The notes: a model not told the origin generated them from the letters alone. A stretch of DNA of 45,764 bases from an uncultured Hyphomicrobiales bacterium (GCA_903931945.1 CAIZEI010000082.1:1-45764), one strand, 5' to 3'. Numbered from the stretch's first letter, positions 33,160-42,507 are shown. A program made the numbers and translations.

Positions 33160-33728
33160 TGGCTTAACTCCAAAGTTTTGCCGGTCAAGGCCAATGCCCG
33201 GGATATATTCATACTTCTAAGATCCAAATTTTACCTAATTCATCAGATTTAGCACCTTACTGCGCCAATGCCAAGTTTTCCTTTTGCATCGACGCCTATA
33301 AAGCGTGCGGCAATTCGCGGCGCATTGATCGGCGGGTTGCCGTCAAGCGCCTTGGAAACGTTTGCCTTGGTCGGGGTCACAGTGCACTCCGAGGTCGATT
33401 TTCGGTCGCCTCATCCTGGGTGTCAGGGGCGAAACGCTGCAACGTGTGAAGCGCCCATTTTCCGAACAGGAATTATGGGCGAGAGCCTGCTCGCGGTCAT
33501 TCCAACCCGCCGTCCCAGCCACGGTGGCGTCTGCGCGGACGCGGCGCCAGGGAGGCGCATCGGGATCAGGCTTGAACGGCCTCCCGTTTTCATTCATGCG
33601 TATATCGCGCCCGAACTTTTCCGACTTGCTGAAATCTCCAAAACCGATTGTAACACATCAGCCCTGGGAGACGTTCTTCGGGGGCAAGGTCAATGATTTT
33701 TGGCAGCCGAGATTGCCGCTGCTTTGGG
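33160..33728. other. 569-bp gap without a convincing gene
   Basis: Between the AT-rich LysR gene and the flagellar operon. Open frames exist on both strands (for example 33268-33696 +), but none has a ribosome site or family motif. A minus-strand stretch near 33350-33270 (VSKALDGNPPINAPRIAARF) has protein-like composition but no start and could be a remnant of an unidentified gene. Confidence 0.4.
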
Positions 33729-34151
33729 CTACCTGATTCGAGCGTCAATGATAGCTTCTGCAAGGCGGCGCCTCCGTGAGGCGTAGCCAACGTCAGGCTC
33801 GTCGAAGAAGACATGGCGCACGTTTACGCCTGCGCGCCTTTCTCCAATCATCAGGCGGAAGAAAGCGCATACATTCGCGTTATTAAATTCCATTTCGAAT
33901 GAAGCCGTCGGCGTTGAATTCCATTTCATTTCGAACGAAGCCGTCAACGCATATCTGAATGTGCCGTGCCGGTAAAAGAGCTCTGTCGACGAATTAACAA
34001 GGTCCGCTATATTGGCCGCCTGTTCCTTCCGGATCATCAACATTAATTCGGCCGGGTCCGCTAGCCTCAGCTCTGTCGCGACGTCGACAAGCGCGTGGGC
34101 AATCGCCTCTTCGTAAAACGGATGCACGGCATAGCTTACTGGCAGTTTCAT
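33729..34151 (-). CDS. unknown protein coupled to flhB
   Basis: A 140-residue soluble protein that I do not recognise. The ATG at 34151 overlaps the flhB stop by 4 bp (ATGA), so it is translated with flhB and is the last gene of the motA-fliM-fliN-fliG-flhB operon. An N-terminal helical part (HPFYEEAIAHALVDVATELRLADPAELMLM) is followed by a basic C-terminus (YASRRRRLAEAIIDARIR). A 36-bp tandem duplication (33891-33926 and 33927 onward) gives a doubled TASFEM segment at residues 70-75 and 82-87. A flagellar assembly or regulatory role is inferred from position only. Confidence 0.7.
   Translation of the reverse strand: MKLPVSYAVHPFYEEAIAHALVDVATELRLADPAELMLMIRKEQAANIADLVNSSTELFYRHGTFRYALTASFEMKWNSTPTASFEMEFNNANVCAFFRLMIGERRAGVNVRHVFFDEPDVGYASRRRRLAEAIIDARIR
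33891..33951. repeat. 36-bp tandem duplication inside the flhB-coupled gene
   Basis: The 36-bp unit beginning CATTTCGAATGAAGCCGTC is followed at once by a second, shorter unit beginning CATTTCGAACGAAGCCGTC, so the period is 36 and the frame is kept. Few mismatches, so probably recent. Confidence 0.75.
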
Positions 34152-35245
34152 TGCTCTGCTCCGTTGCGAGAGTTCGACCATCCGAACTTTCTTTCATTGA
34201 CCAGGTGCACGATTTCCGCGACGACCTTGTAGAACTCGGGTGGAATCGCGCGGTCGATCTCCACTGCGGCATAGAGAGATCGGGCAAGCGGCTTGTCTTC
34301 GATAATAGGGATTGAATAGTCGCTCGCCAGCTGACGAATTCTGAGTGCGATGAGATCCACACCCTTGGCAATCACGACAGGGGCGCCGCCTTCCGCCCGA
34401 ACATATCTTAGCGCGACGGCGTAGTGAGTTGGATTGACGATGACCATAGTGGCGCGGGGCACAGCTGCCAACATCCGCTTGCGCGAACGATCAAGTCGGA
34501 TGGACCGGAGCCGCGCCTTCATCAGGCGATCGCCTTCAAACTGACGAAGCTCCTCCTTGACCTCCTGCTTGGTCATTCGCTGGTCTCGATACCAGAGAAT
34601 TCTTGTCCACGCTAAATCTGCGACCGCGAGCGCGAGCGTGGCGACCGCAACGGATGCCACAATGGTGGTGCAGAGGTTGAGCAGCCGCTCGGGGAGCGTG
34701 GCGACGTCTACGGAAACCGACGACAGAACAAGGCCAACCTTTCCAAAGAGAACGAAGCCCGCGACCAGACCGACGCTGGAAATCTTAAGAATTCCCTTTG
34801 CGAATTCGGTCAGTCCTCTTCGGCCAAGAATGCGCGCGATCCCCTTGGCCGGCGAAAGCCGGGCAAAGGACGGCGCAATGCGATGGGGCGAAAATTGAAG
34901 CGGCGCTTGCGCGAGCGTTGCTACAACGCCGGAAAACATTAACAACACGACGGGCGGAGCGAGAAACGCGACGCAAATTAGGGCGCAAGCGCTGACGAGC
35001 GCAAGCGCATCCTCCCCTTTTTCCAACCGCCGGCCCGACACATTGTCGAGGAGGTTGAACAGGCCTGGCATGAATTCGGCCACGCGGAGCCTCAGCACGA
35101 AAACGAGAAAGCACAGGATCGCAAGCATGGAGGCGCATAGTCCAACCTCGCGGGAAATAGGCACGTCCCCGCGACTGCGCACATCGCTCAGCCGCTTTTC
35201 AGTGGCTTCTTCCGACTTGTCGTCATCGCTCTGATCTGCGCTCAT
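34148..35245 (-). CDS. flhB: flagellar export switch protein FlhB
   Basis: A 365-residue inner-membrane component of the flagellar type III export gate, which sets the switch from hook to filament substrates. It has four predicted membrane spans (around residues 35-52, 85-110, 150-178, 190-212) and a cytosolic C-domain with the self-cleavage motif Asn-Pro-Thr-His at 271-274 (MVIVNPTHYAVALRYV), GGAPVVIAKGVD and IPIIEDKPLARSLY. Length is normal. The start MSADQSDDDKSEEATEKRLSDVR is family-typical. It lies 17 bp after fliG and overlaps the next gene by 4 bp. Confidence 0.96.
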   Translation of the reverse strand: MSADQSDDDKSEEATEKRLSDVRSRGDVPISREVGLCASMLAILCFLVFVLRLRVAEFMPGLFNLLDNVSGRRLEKGEDALALVSACALICVAFLAPPVVLLMFSGVVATLAQAPLQFSPHRIAPSFARLSPAKGIARILGRRGLTEFAKGILKISSVGLVAGFVLFGKVGLVLSSVSVDVATLPERLLNLCTTIVASVAVATLALAVADLAWTRILWYRDQRMTKQEVKEELRQFEGDRLMKARLRSIRLDRSRKRMLAAVPRATMVIVNPTHYAVALRYVRAEGGAPVVIAKGVDLIALRIRQLASDYSIPIIEDKPLARSLYAAVEIDRAIPPEFYKVVAEIVHLVNERKFGWSNSRNGAEQ

Positions 35246-35262
35246 TCGGCGATTTCGCTATT

Positions 35263-36306
35263 CTACGCTTCTTCGGCGTCATCGAGCGAAGCGATCTCGA
35301 TTTCATTCCGCTGAGCCATGGCAAGCACCGTGTCCGCGATCTTCTTCCGGGCCTTCGCAACCTCGGCGGATGGTACGTTTGCTCCGTTAGCGAGCTCGCT
35401 CTCGACGAGGCGGCGCGATCGGGAAGCCATCGACGACAGCGCAACGCTTCTGAAGGCGTCGTCCATGCCGCGCAAGGACAGGACGACGACGTCTGTCGGA
35501 ACCTTGTCGAACAGAACCGCTCGCGCCCGCTGCGAGAGCCTGGGAAGGTCGTTGAAAGAGAATAGCAAGCGCTGCAGAAACCGCGCCTCGGACGGCGATG
35601 CCTCGGCCAGGCTTTGCATAATGTCTGCGGCGTCTTCGGGTTCCAGGCTGTTGACAATGTGAGCGACGCGCGCCCTCTGGTCGTCCGACGACGGTTTTGC
35701 CGTTGCGCCAATCAGTTCGTCTCGAAGCGCCGCTTCGACCAGACCCGCAACGACCGGTTCGACTATCGGAGGCTCCATAAGCCGGCGAACTAACTCGCTG
35801 CGCATCTTCTTCTCGAGGTGTTGGACCACTTTCGCCGCCGATTCGGTGTCGAGCCGCGAGATCGCATAGGTCGCGACGAGCAGGCTCTCCTTGGCCAGAT
35901 ATGCGGCCACGGTCGCCGGTGGTAGTTCGGCTATCGCGTTCCAGATGTCCGGAGCCGCACCCCCGAATATGTCAGTCATGACGCCGGCCACCTGATCGGT
36001 CGATAGCGCGTCGCTGAGCAAATTTTCAGCTTCTCCACGATTTCCAAGTAAATGCTTTCCAGACGCAAAATCACCGGCGAACGCCTCGACGACAAGTTCC
36101 AGTTCCTGAGATGGAATAACGCCGAGGTTGGCGGTCGCCCGCGTGACATCGCGGATTTCGATCGGATCGAAATGCTTGAGAAGACGTGTAGCACCCGGCT
36201 TACCAATGGCCAGTAAGATAGTGGCTGCTCGCTCGCTGCCGCTGAGCTTGCGTTTCTCTCGACCGACGCCGGCCAATTCATCGCTATGACCTTCGAACAT
36301 GGACAC
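35263..36306 (-). CDS. fliG: flagellar motor switch protein FliG
   Basis: A 347-residue C-ring protein that carries torque from the stator. LSGSERAATILLAIGKPGATRLLKHFDP opens the N domain; the middle domain has DIWNAIAELPPATVAAYLAKE; the C-terminal torque helix is RGMDDAFRSVALSSMASRSRRLVESEL, with the charged residues expected to contact MotA. The gene is 5 bp after fliN and 17 bp before flhB, on the same minus-strand operon. Normal length, no oddities. Confidence 0.95.
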   Translation of the reverse strand: MSMFEGHSDELAGVGREKRKLSGSERAATILLAIGKPGATRLLKHFDPIEIRDVTRATANLGVIPSQELELVVEAFAGDFASGKHLLGNRGEAENLLSDALSTDQVAGVMTDIFGGAAPDIWNAIAELPPATVAAYLAKESLLVATYAISRLDTESAAKVVQHLEKKMRSELVRRLMEPPIVEPVVAGLVEAALRDELIGATAKPSSDDQRARVAHIVNSLEPEDAADIMQSLAEASPSEARFLQRLLFSFNDLPRLSQRARAVLFDKVPTDVVVLSLRGMDDAFRSVALSSMASRSRRLVESELANGANVPSAEVAKARKKIADTVLAMAQRNEIEIASLDDAEEA

Positions 36307-36311
36307 TCCCG

Positions 36312-36719
36312 TCAGCCGCCTCGGCCGCCACCCGTGGGCGCGACGATTTCGGTTAGGGCTACGCCATATCTCGAACTGCCTTCATCGTAGACTACGATCT
36401 CGCCCCTGGCGACGACACGACCGTTGACAACGACCTCGACGAGGTCCCCCACCTTCTGGTCGAGAGGAATAATTGCGCCGCGACCGAGTTTCATGAGCCC
36501 GGAAACCGGCATTGAGGTGGAGCCGAGCACGACCTGCACGTTCACGGGTATTGACAGGATAGCGTCAAGATTGGGCTGCCCGTTCCGGGCTACAGCGGCC
36601 TGCGGGTCGCCTCCGTCAAGTGAAGCAGGAATTTCAGCGGATTGCATTGCGTTTCTGGCTCCGGGGGATTGTGCTTGATTTTCGGTGTTGGAAGGCGTCG
36701 GCGATGCGCCAAGCGCCAA
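36312..36719 (-). CDS. fliN: flagellar motor switch protein FliN
   Basis: A FliN/SpoA-domain protein of 135 residues. The C-terminal SpoA domain is clear: LDAILSIPVNVQVVLGSTSMPVSGLMKLGRGAIIPLDQKVGDLVEVVVNGRVVARGEIVVYD. The N-terminus is a low-complexity linker. The longest frame starts inside fliM without a ribosome site. I choose the TTG at 36719, which has GAGGAGG (in the end of fliM) at correct distance and begins 5 bp after the fliM stop; ATG 36647 is an alternative. It forms the bottom of the C ring together with FliM. Confidence 0.9.
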   Translation of the reverse strand: MALGASPTPSNTENQAQSPGARNAMQSAEIPASLDGGDPQAAVARNGQPNLDAILSIPVNVQVVLGSTSMPVSGLMKLGRGAIIPLDQKVGDLVEVVVNGRVVARGEIVVYDEGSSRYGVALTEIVAPTGGGRGG

Positions 36720-36724
36720 AGGTT

Positions 36725-37648
36725 TTACTCCTCCTCGATTTCTCCTTCGATCTCGAGGCAATACCGGTCATCCCGCTGCAAGAGGCGACTAAAGTATACG
36801 CGCCTTCCTGCGCAATCGACCCTCACGCGTCCAAGGCCTGCGCCTCGCAATTCGAGAATCTGCCCAATATGAAATTTTGCAACTTCGCCGAGCGACGTCT
36901 CGAACTCTTCCAGAACTGCGGTGATGGGAAGCCGCGCTTTGGTTACCCCAAGCCCGAAATCCCTGGTCCAGTCCCCGTCCGTGGTTGCAGGGCTCGGCGC
37001 AGCGGCCACTGGCTTGTCGCGAAGCAACTTTAGAAGGCTTTGTGGCACGAGCACGCACAATTCAGCTTGACCCGCCGTTGTCTCGATCGCAAAACGAAAA
37101 GCGCCGATCGGTAGATCGCGTCGCCCCAAGGCAAAGGTGTCCAATAAAATCAGGACATTCTCGAACTCCAGTGCTTCCATGCCGCTCGCACTGAAAGCCG
37201 TGCCGAGCGACCTGACGACCGCAGTTCCGAATTCGGCGAGAAGGCGCCGCTCCGTGTCCGTTTGCGGTCGCCTCGCTGGAGCGACGCCATTGTCCGGCAA
37301 CGCGTCGCCCGAGGCCACCTTGAACGCCGAAGCCAGTAGAAAGTCGACGATACCGGAATCAAGCGCAATAAGCACATGCGCCTCGATCGTTTGAGCTTTT
37401 GCTAACACCGCCGCACGGCCCTCCCAGCGCGCTAGAGCTTCGAACGACGTCGTAGCCTCCATGTCTTCAAACGTTGTCAAAGGCGCGCTTCCGAAGAGAA
37501 TCCGCAGCGTCTCGCCCATTTCGACGGCAAACCTGTCCAGCAAAGCGGGAAGACCCGGCAGTCGATCAATCGATATCCCTGAATTCTCGAGCAGAGAAGC
37601 CGCAGTTCTGCGCAATTGTTCACCTGTGTCGCCGTTTGTGACACTCAT
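36725..37648 (-). CDS. fliM: flagellar motor switch protein FliM
   Basis: A 307-residue FliM of the divergent alphaproteobacterial type. The N-terminal CheY-binding signature LSQxEIDALL is not visible; instead the start reads LRRTAASLLENSGISIDRLPGL. The middle CheC-like domain and the C-terminal SpoA domain (LEEFETSLGEVAKFHIGQILELRGAGLGRVRVDCAGRRVYFSRL) are present. It joins FliG and FliN in the C ring. The position between motA (3 bp gap) and fliN (5 bp) supports the call, since the sequence itself is poorly conserved. Confidence 0.87.
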   Translation of the reverse strand: MSVTNGDTGEQLRRTAASLLENSGISIDRLPGLPALLDRFAVEMGETLRILFGSAPLTTFEDMEATTSFEALARWEGRAAVLAKAQTIEAHVLIALDSGIVDFLLASAFKVASGDALPDNGVAPARRPQTDTERRLLAEFGTAVVRSLGTAFSASGMEALEFENVLILLDTFALGRRDLPIGAFRFAIETTAGQAELCVLVPQSLLKLLRDKPVAAAPSPATTDGDWTRDFGLGVTKARLPITAVLEEFETSLGEVAKFHIGQILELRGAGLGRVRVDCAGRRVYFSRLLQRDDRYCLEIEGEIEEE

Positions 37649-37651
37649 CGA

Positions 37652-38539
37652 TTAAGCTGCCTCTTTGAGATTGGGCGCTGCGCTCGCCCCACCGGGCGTC
37701 GTTTCGCTTTCGACGACGTCGATGCTCGGTCGCTCTTTAGACGGAATCGTCTTTCGACCGAACTCAACAGCAACCTGGGGAACCGCACCGTTCATGAATG
37801 CCAGGAGGCTCAGCTTGACAAGCGTGAACATACGAAGCTGCTTTTGTCGCACCACTTTAATCTTTTGTGCGATAGGAGCGATGATCGCGTAGGCAAAGAA
37901 AATTCCCGTGAAAGTGCCGACGAGCGCCGCTCCGATCAGGCCTCCGAGCTCCTCGGGAGACTGGTCAAGCGCGCCCATGGCATGAATGATACCGAGGACA
38001 GCAGCGACAATTCCAAGCGCTGGTAGTCCATCCGCAATCGCCTGGTAGGCGTGCACGGGCTTGAAACGATCATAGTGGAGCGTTTCGATTTCCTCGTCCA
38101 TAAGCGCCTCGATTTCGTGGGCCTTGGCGTTGCCGATGATAATGAGTCTGCAATAGTCGCAAACAAAAGCAGTGAGGTCGTGGTTTTTCAGGATGCTGGG
38201 AAACGCCTTGAACACTTCGGACTCGGTCGGATTATCGAAATGTCCCTCGACCTCGCTACGCGCTTTCGCGCGAAGTTCGCGCATCAGCGCGTGAAGCAGA
38301 CTTAGGATGTCGAGATAGTCCCTAGGCTTCGGAACTTTGTCCATGACAGCCTCCATAAAAGCCTTGCCGCAGTCCTTGATCGTTGGCAACTGGTTCGCAA
38401 CGATGAAGATGCCCAGCGACGATCCGCCAATGATAACAAACTCGAAGGGCTGGACGAGCACGCCGAGATGGCCACCCATCGCGGAATAGCCTCCCAGAAT
38501 GCATCCGATCGTAATGACTAACCCAATGATGAAATTCAA
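37652..38539 (-). CDS. motA: flagellar stator protein MotA
   Basis: A 295-residue four-span stator subunit that forms the proton channel with MotB. Spans lie near residues 2-22, 31-48, 168-190 and 200-222; the long cytosolic loop has [19 protein letters not shown] and [20 protein letters not shown], and the channel prolines lie in [20 protein letters not shown]. Length and order are typical. It is the first gene of the minus-strand operon, and its upstream 129 bp are shared with flgF on the other strand. No motB is in the window. Confidence 0.95.
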   Translation of the reverse strand: MNFIIGLVITIGCILGGYSAMGGHLGVLVQPFEFVIIGGSSLGIFIVANQLPTIKDCGKAFMEAVMDKVPKPRDYLDILSLLHALMRELRAKARSEVEGHFDNPTESEVFKAFPSILKNHDLTAFVCDYCRLIIIGNAKAHEIEALMDEEIETLHYDRFKPVHAYQAIADGLPALGIVAAVLGIIHAMGALDQSPEELGGLIGAALVGTFTGIFFAYAIIAPIAQKIKVVRQKQLRMFTLVKLSLLAFMNGAVPQVAVEFGRKTIPSKERPSIDVVESETTPGGASAAPNLKEAA

Positions 38540-38668
38540 TTGCCGCTCCCGCTGCTTCCACCAACGAGTAACGGCGCTGACTTACGCGAAGCTGTCGCGG
38601 GCGCAAGTCCGGAGCAAGGCTTGCCATCCATTGATGTTCCAGACAAAGCCCTACCTGGAACAGCTCGA
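38540..38668. promoter_or_regulatory. divergent control region between motA and flgF
   Basis: 129 bp separate the start of motA (minus) from the start of flgF (plus) and must carry the promoters of both flagellar operons. No clear sigma-54 or sigma-28 site stands out to me. The flgF frame stays open through it, but FlgF homologues begin at the MQNGLYVALS motif. Confidence 0.45.
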
Positions 38669-39388
38669 ATGCAAAACGGACTTTACGTCGCTCTCTCAGC
38701 CCAGGTCTCTCTCCAAAGCCGTCTGGAGACGATCGCCACCAACGTCGCTAACATGAATACCGCTGGCTATCGTGCGGACGGCGTCACATTCTCCGCGCAA
38801 CTCGCCAGAGCCGGTTCCGACCGTATAGCCTATGTCTCGCCCGCGGCGCCGCACATATCGCAGGAAGCAGGTCCTTTAACGAAGACCGACAATCCGCTCG
38901 ACGTCGCCGTCCAGGGCGACGGTTGGCTAGCGATCTCGACGACGGGTGGCACAGCCTACACGCGCGACGGGCGAATGCGCATTTCACAAACGGGTGCACT
39001 CGAAAATCTCGTGGGCAACCCTGTCCTGGACGCCGGCGGGGCGCCTATCGTTCTGGATCCTGGCGTCGGACCACCGGCGATCTCGAGCGACGGGATGATT
39101 ACCCAAAACGGTCGCCAGGTCGCCGCGATCGGCCTGTTTGATCTTGGCAATATTTCGAAGTTTACACGCGCTGAGGGCTCCGCGGTTATTCCTGATGCGC
39201 CGCCAACGCCAATTCTGGACTTCAGCCGTAACGGCATTGTGCAGGGCTCGGTTGAAGGTTCCAATGTCAATCCACTTATGGAGATCACCAAGCTGATTGA
39301 AGTTACTCGGACCTTTGACGGCGTCAATTCCGAGGTCCAGCAGACCGAATCGTCCCTGCAGGACGCTATAAAGACGCTTGGAGGATAG
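38669..39388 (+). CDS. flgF: flagellar basal-body rod protein FlgF
   Basis: A 239-residue proximal rod protein. The N-terminal rod motif (QNGLYVALSAQVSLQSRLETIATNVANMNTAGYRADG) is the FlgF/FlgG type, and the C-terminal motif is MEITKLIEVTRTFDGVNSEVQQTESSLQDAI. Exported by the flagellar type III system without a cleaved signal. The ATG at 38669 begins the conserved motif; a longer in-frame start would add 43 unrelated residues. fliI follows after 4 bp. Confidence 0.94.
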   Translation: MQNGLYVALSAQVSLQSRLETIATNVANMNTAGYRADGVTFSAQLARAGSDRIAYVSPAAPHISQEAGPLTKTDNPLDVAVQGDGWLAISTTGGTAYTRDGRMRISQTGALENLVGNPVLDAGGAPIVLDPGVGPPAISSDGMITQNGRQVAAIGLFDLGNISKFTRAEGSAVIPDAPPTPILDFSRNGIVQGSVEGSNVNPLMEITKLIEVTRTFDGVNSEVQQTESSLQDAIKTLGG

Positions 39389-39392
39389 CGAT

Positions 39393-40793
39393 ATGAACGT
39401 CAGCATGCCGCTCGCCGCCGCTCGCGCCCGGCAGTTACAGTCCGGCGCCTCACTTCAGCGACTCGAGGCCGCGCTGGATTGGGGGGCCCAAAACCTCGAA
39501 AGAACTCGCGTCAGCGGCGTCGTCGTCGAAATAGCCGTGTCTCACTACCGGGTATCCGGGCTTTCCCGGTTTTTGCGCCTCGGCGAATGTGTATATGTCG
39601 AAATCGATGATGGAATCCAGGTCGCCGAGGTTGTCAAAATCGACGAGAGCACGGTCGTTCTAAAGCCGTTCGACGCGAAATGCGAGGCTGCCGTCGGCGC
39701 GCGCGCGTATCGAGCCGCCGGCCTGTCGCTGTTCCCGAGCGATGGATGGAAGGGGCGCGTGATTAACGCCCTCGCCTCGCCGATCGACGACGCTGGCGAA
39801 CTCATACAAGGCACCCAGGCCATGCCTCTGGATGCAAAACCGCCGGATGCGCTTCGACGTGGACGAGTAAACAAGCCAATTAAAACGGGCGTGCGCGTCA
39901 TCGATCTTTTTACGCCCATTTGTGCTGGCCAGCGAATCGGAATTTTCGCCGGCTCGGGCGTTGGCAAATCGTCTCTCCTCGGCATGTTGGCGCGCGCGCC
40001 GCAGTTTGATACCGTTGTAGTGGCGCTCGTCGGCGAGCGAGGACGGGAAGTTTCCGAATTTCTCGCGGAGTCGCTCGGAGTCAATCGAAAATCAGCAATC
40101 GTGGTCGTCGCCACCGGCGATGAAAGCTCGATGATGCGACGACTCGCCCCGAAAACAGCGACAGCGATTGCCGAATATTTTCGTGACCGGGGCGACGCAG
40201 TCTTGTTGATCGTCGATTCCATCACTCGTTTTGCACACGCAGCCCGAGACGTGGCCTTGGCTGCCGGAGAACCCGCAGTAGCGCGTGGCTATGCTCCAAG
40301 CGTCTTCAGTGACCTGCCGCGACTGCTTGAGCGCGCGGGACCTGGACTTGAGAACTCAGGAAGCATCACCGGCGTATTTTCGGTACTTGTCGATGGCGAC
40401 GACCATAACGATCCGGTCGCCGACAGTGTGCGTGGCACGCTTGACGGGCATATCGTGCTCGATCGGAGCATAGCTGAACAGGGCCGCTACCCGGCGGTTA
40501 ATGTTCTGTCCTCAATCTCGCGGTTGTCGCATTGCAGTTGGACGACGGAACAGAGCAAGCTGGTTTCGAAGCTTCGTGCGCTCGTGGCGCGCTACGAGGA
40601 TACGCGCGAAATCCGTCTACTTGGAGGCTATTCCGTCGGCGCGGATCCATTTCTGGATCACGCGGTCAAATCGGTTCCAAGAATCTATGACGCAATGACC
40701 CAGACCCCGAGGTCAGAACCTTGTCTCGACCCATTCGTCGAATTGGCCAATGCGTTGCGAAGCGATGGAAAGTCGGACGATCAAGGTGCGTGA
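39393..40793 (+). CDS. fliI: flagellum-specific ATPase FliI
   Basis: A 466-residue F1-beta-like ATPase of the flagellar export apparatus. Walker A is at 187-194 (FAGSGVGKSSLLGML), Walker B near residues 268-275 (AVLLIVDSITRFAHAARDVA), with VALVGERGREVSEF and ARGYAPSVFSDLPRLLERAG in between and after, all typical. GGAGGATAGCG precedes the ATG. Length is as expected. It uses ATP hydrolysis and the proton gradient to deliver substrates to FlhA/FlhB. Second gene of the flgF-fliI operon. Confidence 0.96.
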   Translation: MNVSMPLAAARARQLQSGASLQRLEAALDWGAQNLERTRVSGVVVEIAVSHYRVSGLSRFLRLGECVYVEIDDGIQVAEVVKIDESTVVLKPFDAKCEAAVGARAYRAAGLSLFPSDGWKGRVINALASPIDDAGELIQGTQAMPLDAKPPDALRRGRVNKPIKTGVRVIDLFTPICAGQRIGIFAGSGVGKSSLLGMLARAPQFDTVVVALVGERGREVSEFLAESLGVNRKSAIVVVATGDESSMMRRLAPKTATAIAEYFRDRGDAVLLIVDSITRFAHAARDVALAAGEPAVARGYAPSVFSDLPRLLERAGPGLENSGSITGVFSVLVDGDDHNDPVADSVRGTLDGHIVLDRSIAEQGRYPAVNVLSSISRLSHCSWTTEQSKLVSKLRALVARYEDTREIRLLGGYSVGADPFLDHAVKSVPRIYDAMTQTPRSEPCLDPFVELANALRSDGKSDDQGA

Positions 40794-40821
40794 TGTGGCA
40801 AGTTAGCCAAAGGAGGCCAAT

Positions 40822-41322
40822 ATGGCGATTGCGATAGTTGTAAGAAGGCTCGCGCTTGCGCTTACCGCCGGACTTTCCTCAACAACCGACAAGGTCCTTG
40901 TCGGTTGCGGTCTTGCCACCGCCGGCAGCTCTGTTTTCTTCGCCTCATTCATGCTCGTTCAGGGGGACCATCCGCCGCGGGTCAATGGTATCCAGCATCT
41001 CGCAATTTTCGCGCAGCCTAATTCATCGTCGAGATCTGCGTCGATTGCCCGCATGCGTAGAGCTGCTGATCCAATTCTGCCAAGCGTGGACCTCGATATG
41101 TCGCCGACTGGGACAATTGCGCGTCGCGATAAGATTGACGAAAGCGATGCGCTCGCGCCTTTAGAAAAAGCGTTCAGCGTTTCGCGAGACTCGGAGGCCG
41201 ATATTCGATGGAACGGACGATGGATCGCCGCCGGCGACGATCGCAACTTGCAGTCTTCCAGAACGCCAACGGCAGCCGAACATTTCTCAAGAAAAATGAT
41301 CTTCGACAGTCCTGACGACTAG
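40822..41322 (+). CDS. unknown membrane-anchored protein after fliI
   Basis: A 166-residue protein that I do not recognise. A strong AAAGGAGG sits 7 bases before the ATG, and it follows fliI by 28 bp, so it is almost certainly expressed with flgF-fliI. One hydrophobic span (residues ~27-45, VGCGLATAGSSVFFASFML) divides a short basic N-terminus from a polar, charged C-terminal domain of about 115 residues, which would face the periplasm if inserted N-in. It is not a FliJ, since no coiled coil is apparent. Confidence 0.7.
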   Translation: MAIAIVVRRLALALTAGLSSTTDKVLVGCGLATAGSSVFFASFMLVQGDHPPRVNGIQHLAIFAQPNSSSRSASIARMRRAADPILPSVDLDMSPTGTIARRDKIDESDALAPLEKAFSVSRDSEADIRWNGRWIAAGDDRNLQSSRTPTAAEHFSRKMIFDSPDD

Positions 41323-41972
41323 CCCATCTCACCAACGCGGTAGTTGAAATGTTTTTGGCGGACTCGGCAAAGGCGACACTTTAGCCTTGATTGGATAGCC
41401 TCTCCTACCAACGATCCCGACGCTCGCTGGGGCCGACGATCGCCTGAGTCCCGTTATTGTCGAATGGCGTTTCGCCTGAAACCACGCTCCCTTTCAGGAG
41501 CGGTCGGATCACATTGGTCGGCGGCATATGTGGTCGTTGGCAGTTCTCAAGCGATAGCTCAAGTTTGCGCACTGCTTTCCCCATCGCTGTGATCCTCAGT
41601 GCGTCATCCAAACCTTCGCCGACATAAGCTGAGCGAATATTCTCGGCATCGCGTGCGGCTATTTGGGAACACGTCAAAGCACTGCGCCAGATCCTGGAGC
41701 TGCGCGCGCCGAACGGTCGCTCGCATCGAGCGCCACATCGTTTGGGGTTGATACCCGCGTTATCGCGACGAACGCCGCACATAGCTCGCTCGAATGAAGG
41801 TACAATAGCCATTATTGTGCCTGCGGCCAGGTGGAAAACCTGATCAAGCTGAACAAAAGCCAACTTCGGCTTTTACCGTAACGTTCCCGGGCGTTCCAGA
41901 ATGTCGTTGACTGAGATCAGCTTCCGACAAGGTGCATGGATCAGTGTGCGCCGAGAACGGGAGAAATGCACA
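41323..41972. other. 650-bp gap in the flagellar cluster
   Basis: Two open frames cover part of it (41405-41863 minus and the 5' extension of the next gene), but no family motif or ribosome site supports them. It ends with a hairpin at 41855-41874 and the leader of the next gene. Confidence 0.4.
41855..41874 (+). terminator. hairpin with T-run
   Basis: AAAAGCC-AACTTC-GGCTTTT: a 7-bp stem with a six-base loop whose right arm ends in four Ts. The GC content of the stem is low for a terminator, so this is tentative; it could close the flgF-fliI-unknown transcript or be symmetric for both strands. Confidence 0.35.
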
Positions 41973-42413
41973 ATGCTCGATTTTACAAACCAGGCGCTTA
42001 CAGATTTGCATGCCGCTCGCGACAACGTCGCTAACCAACTGATGCAGAACCCTCTTTACCGTGCCATGGTCTCGATCGAGGACTTGATCGTTTCCTTATC
42101 GGGGGTTGCATCAAGGAAGTCGAATGATGCGCCGGAACTCAAGCCTGTCGGCCTTCAGGATGATGCGGCTGAAACGAAAACGTTTAATAGAAGCAGCGGG
42201 CAAACTGCCGCGGCGCATGCATTTTTGAATTATCCATCTGCGTCCTTGGTGAAAAATTCCGCCGCAGTTCGCAACGCGGTTGGCATCGCTCTTCAATCAG
42301 AGCCTGCGCCCAACGCAGCCATCGGTGGGGTTGGCGCATGGTCCGAGGATACATTTACGCAGGGCGAGCAGGGTGGAGAATGCCGTCTCTCGGCGATTCG
42401 TCAGATGCGCTAG
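41973..42413 (+). CDS. unknown 146-residue protein in the flagellar cluster
   Basis: A small soluble protein that I do not recognise. I start it at the ATG of 41973, which has GGGAG 9 bases before it. N-terminal residues 1-45 are helical (LHAARDNVANQLMQNPLYRAMVSIEDLI), the rest is Ala/Ser/Asn-rich and probably unstructured. It has no signal peptide or membrane span. A position between fliI and a glycosyltransferase suggests a flagellar link, but this is inference. GGAGGT directly after its stop may serve a downstream start. Confidence 0.55.
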   Translation: MLDFTNQALTDLHAARDNVANQLMQNPLYRAMVSIEDLIVSLSGVASRKSNDAPELKPVGLQDDAAETKTFNRSSGQTAAAHAFLNYPSASLVKNSAAVRNAVGIALQSEPAPNAAIGGVGAWSEDTFTQGEQGGECRLSAIRQMR

Positions 42414-42507
42414 GAGGTGTGGCGTCGTCGAGCTGTGTTCGCGGTTTAGTCAATTGTCACTGTCCAGCTTGGCGCACATTGATCCTTTTCGCATAGCGAG
42501 CTTACCA

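Noticed and set aside
33268-33696. Plus-strand frame of 142 codons before the flagellar operon
   Set aside because: No ribosome site or recognisable domain, and several overlapping frames on both strands look equally random.
41405-41863. Minus-strand frame of 152 codons in the gap after the fliI-linked gene
   Set aside because: No ribosome site, no motif, and unusual Cys/Trp/Arg content; kept only as part of the gap description.
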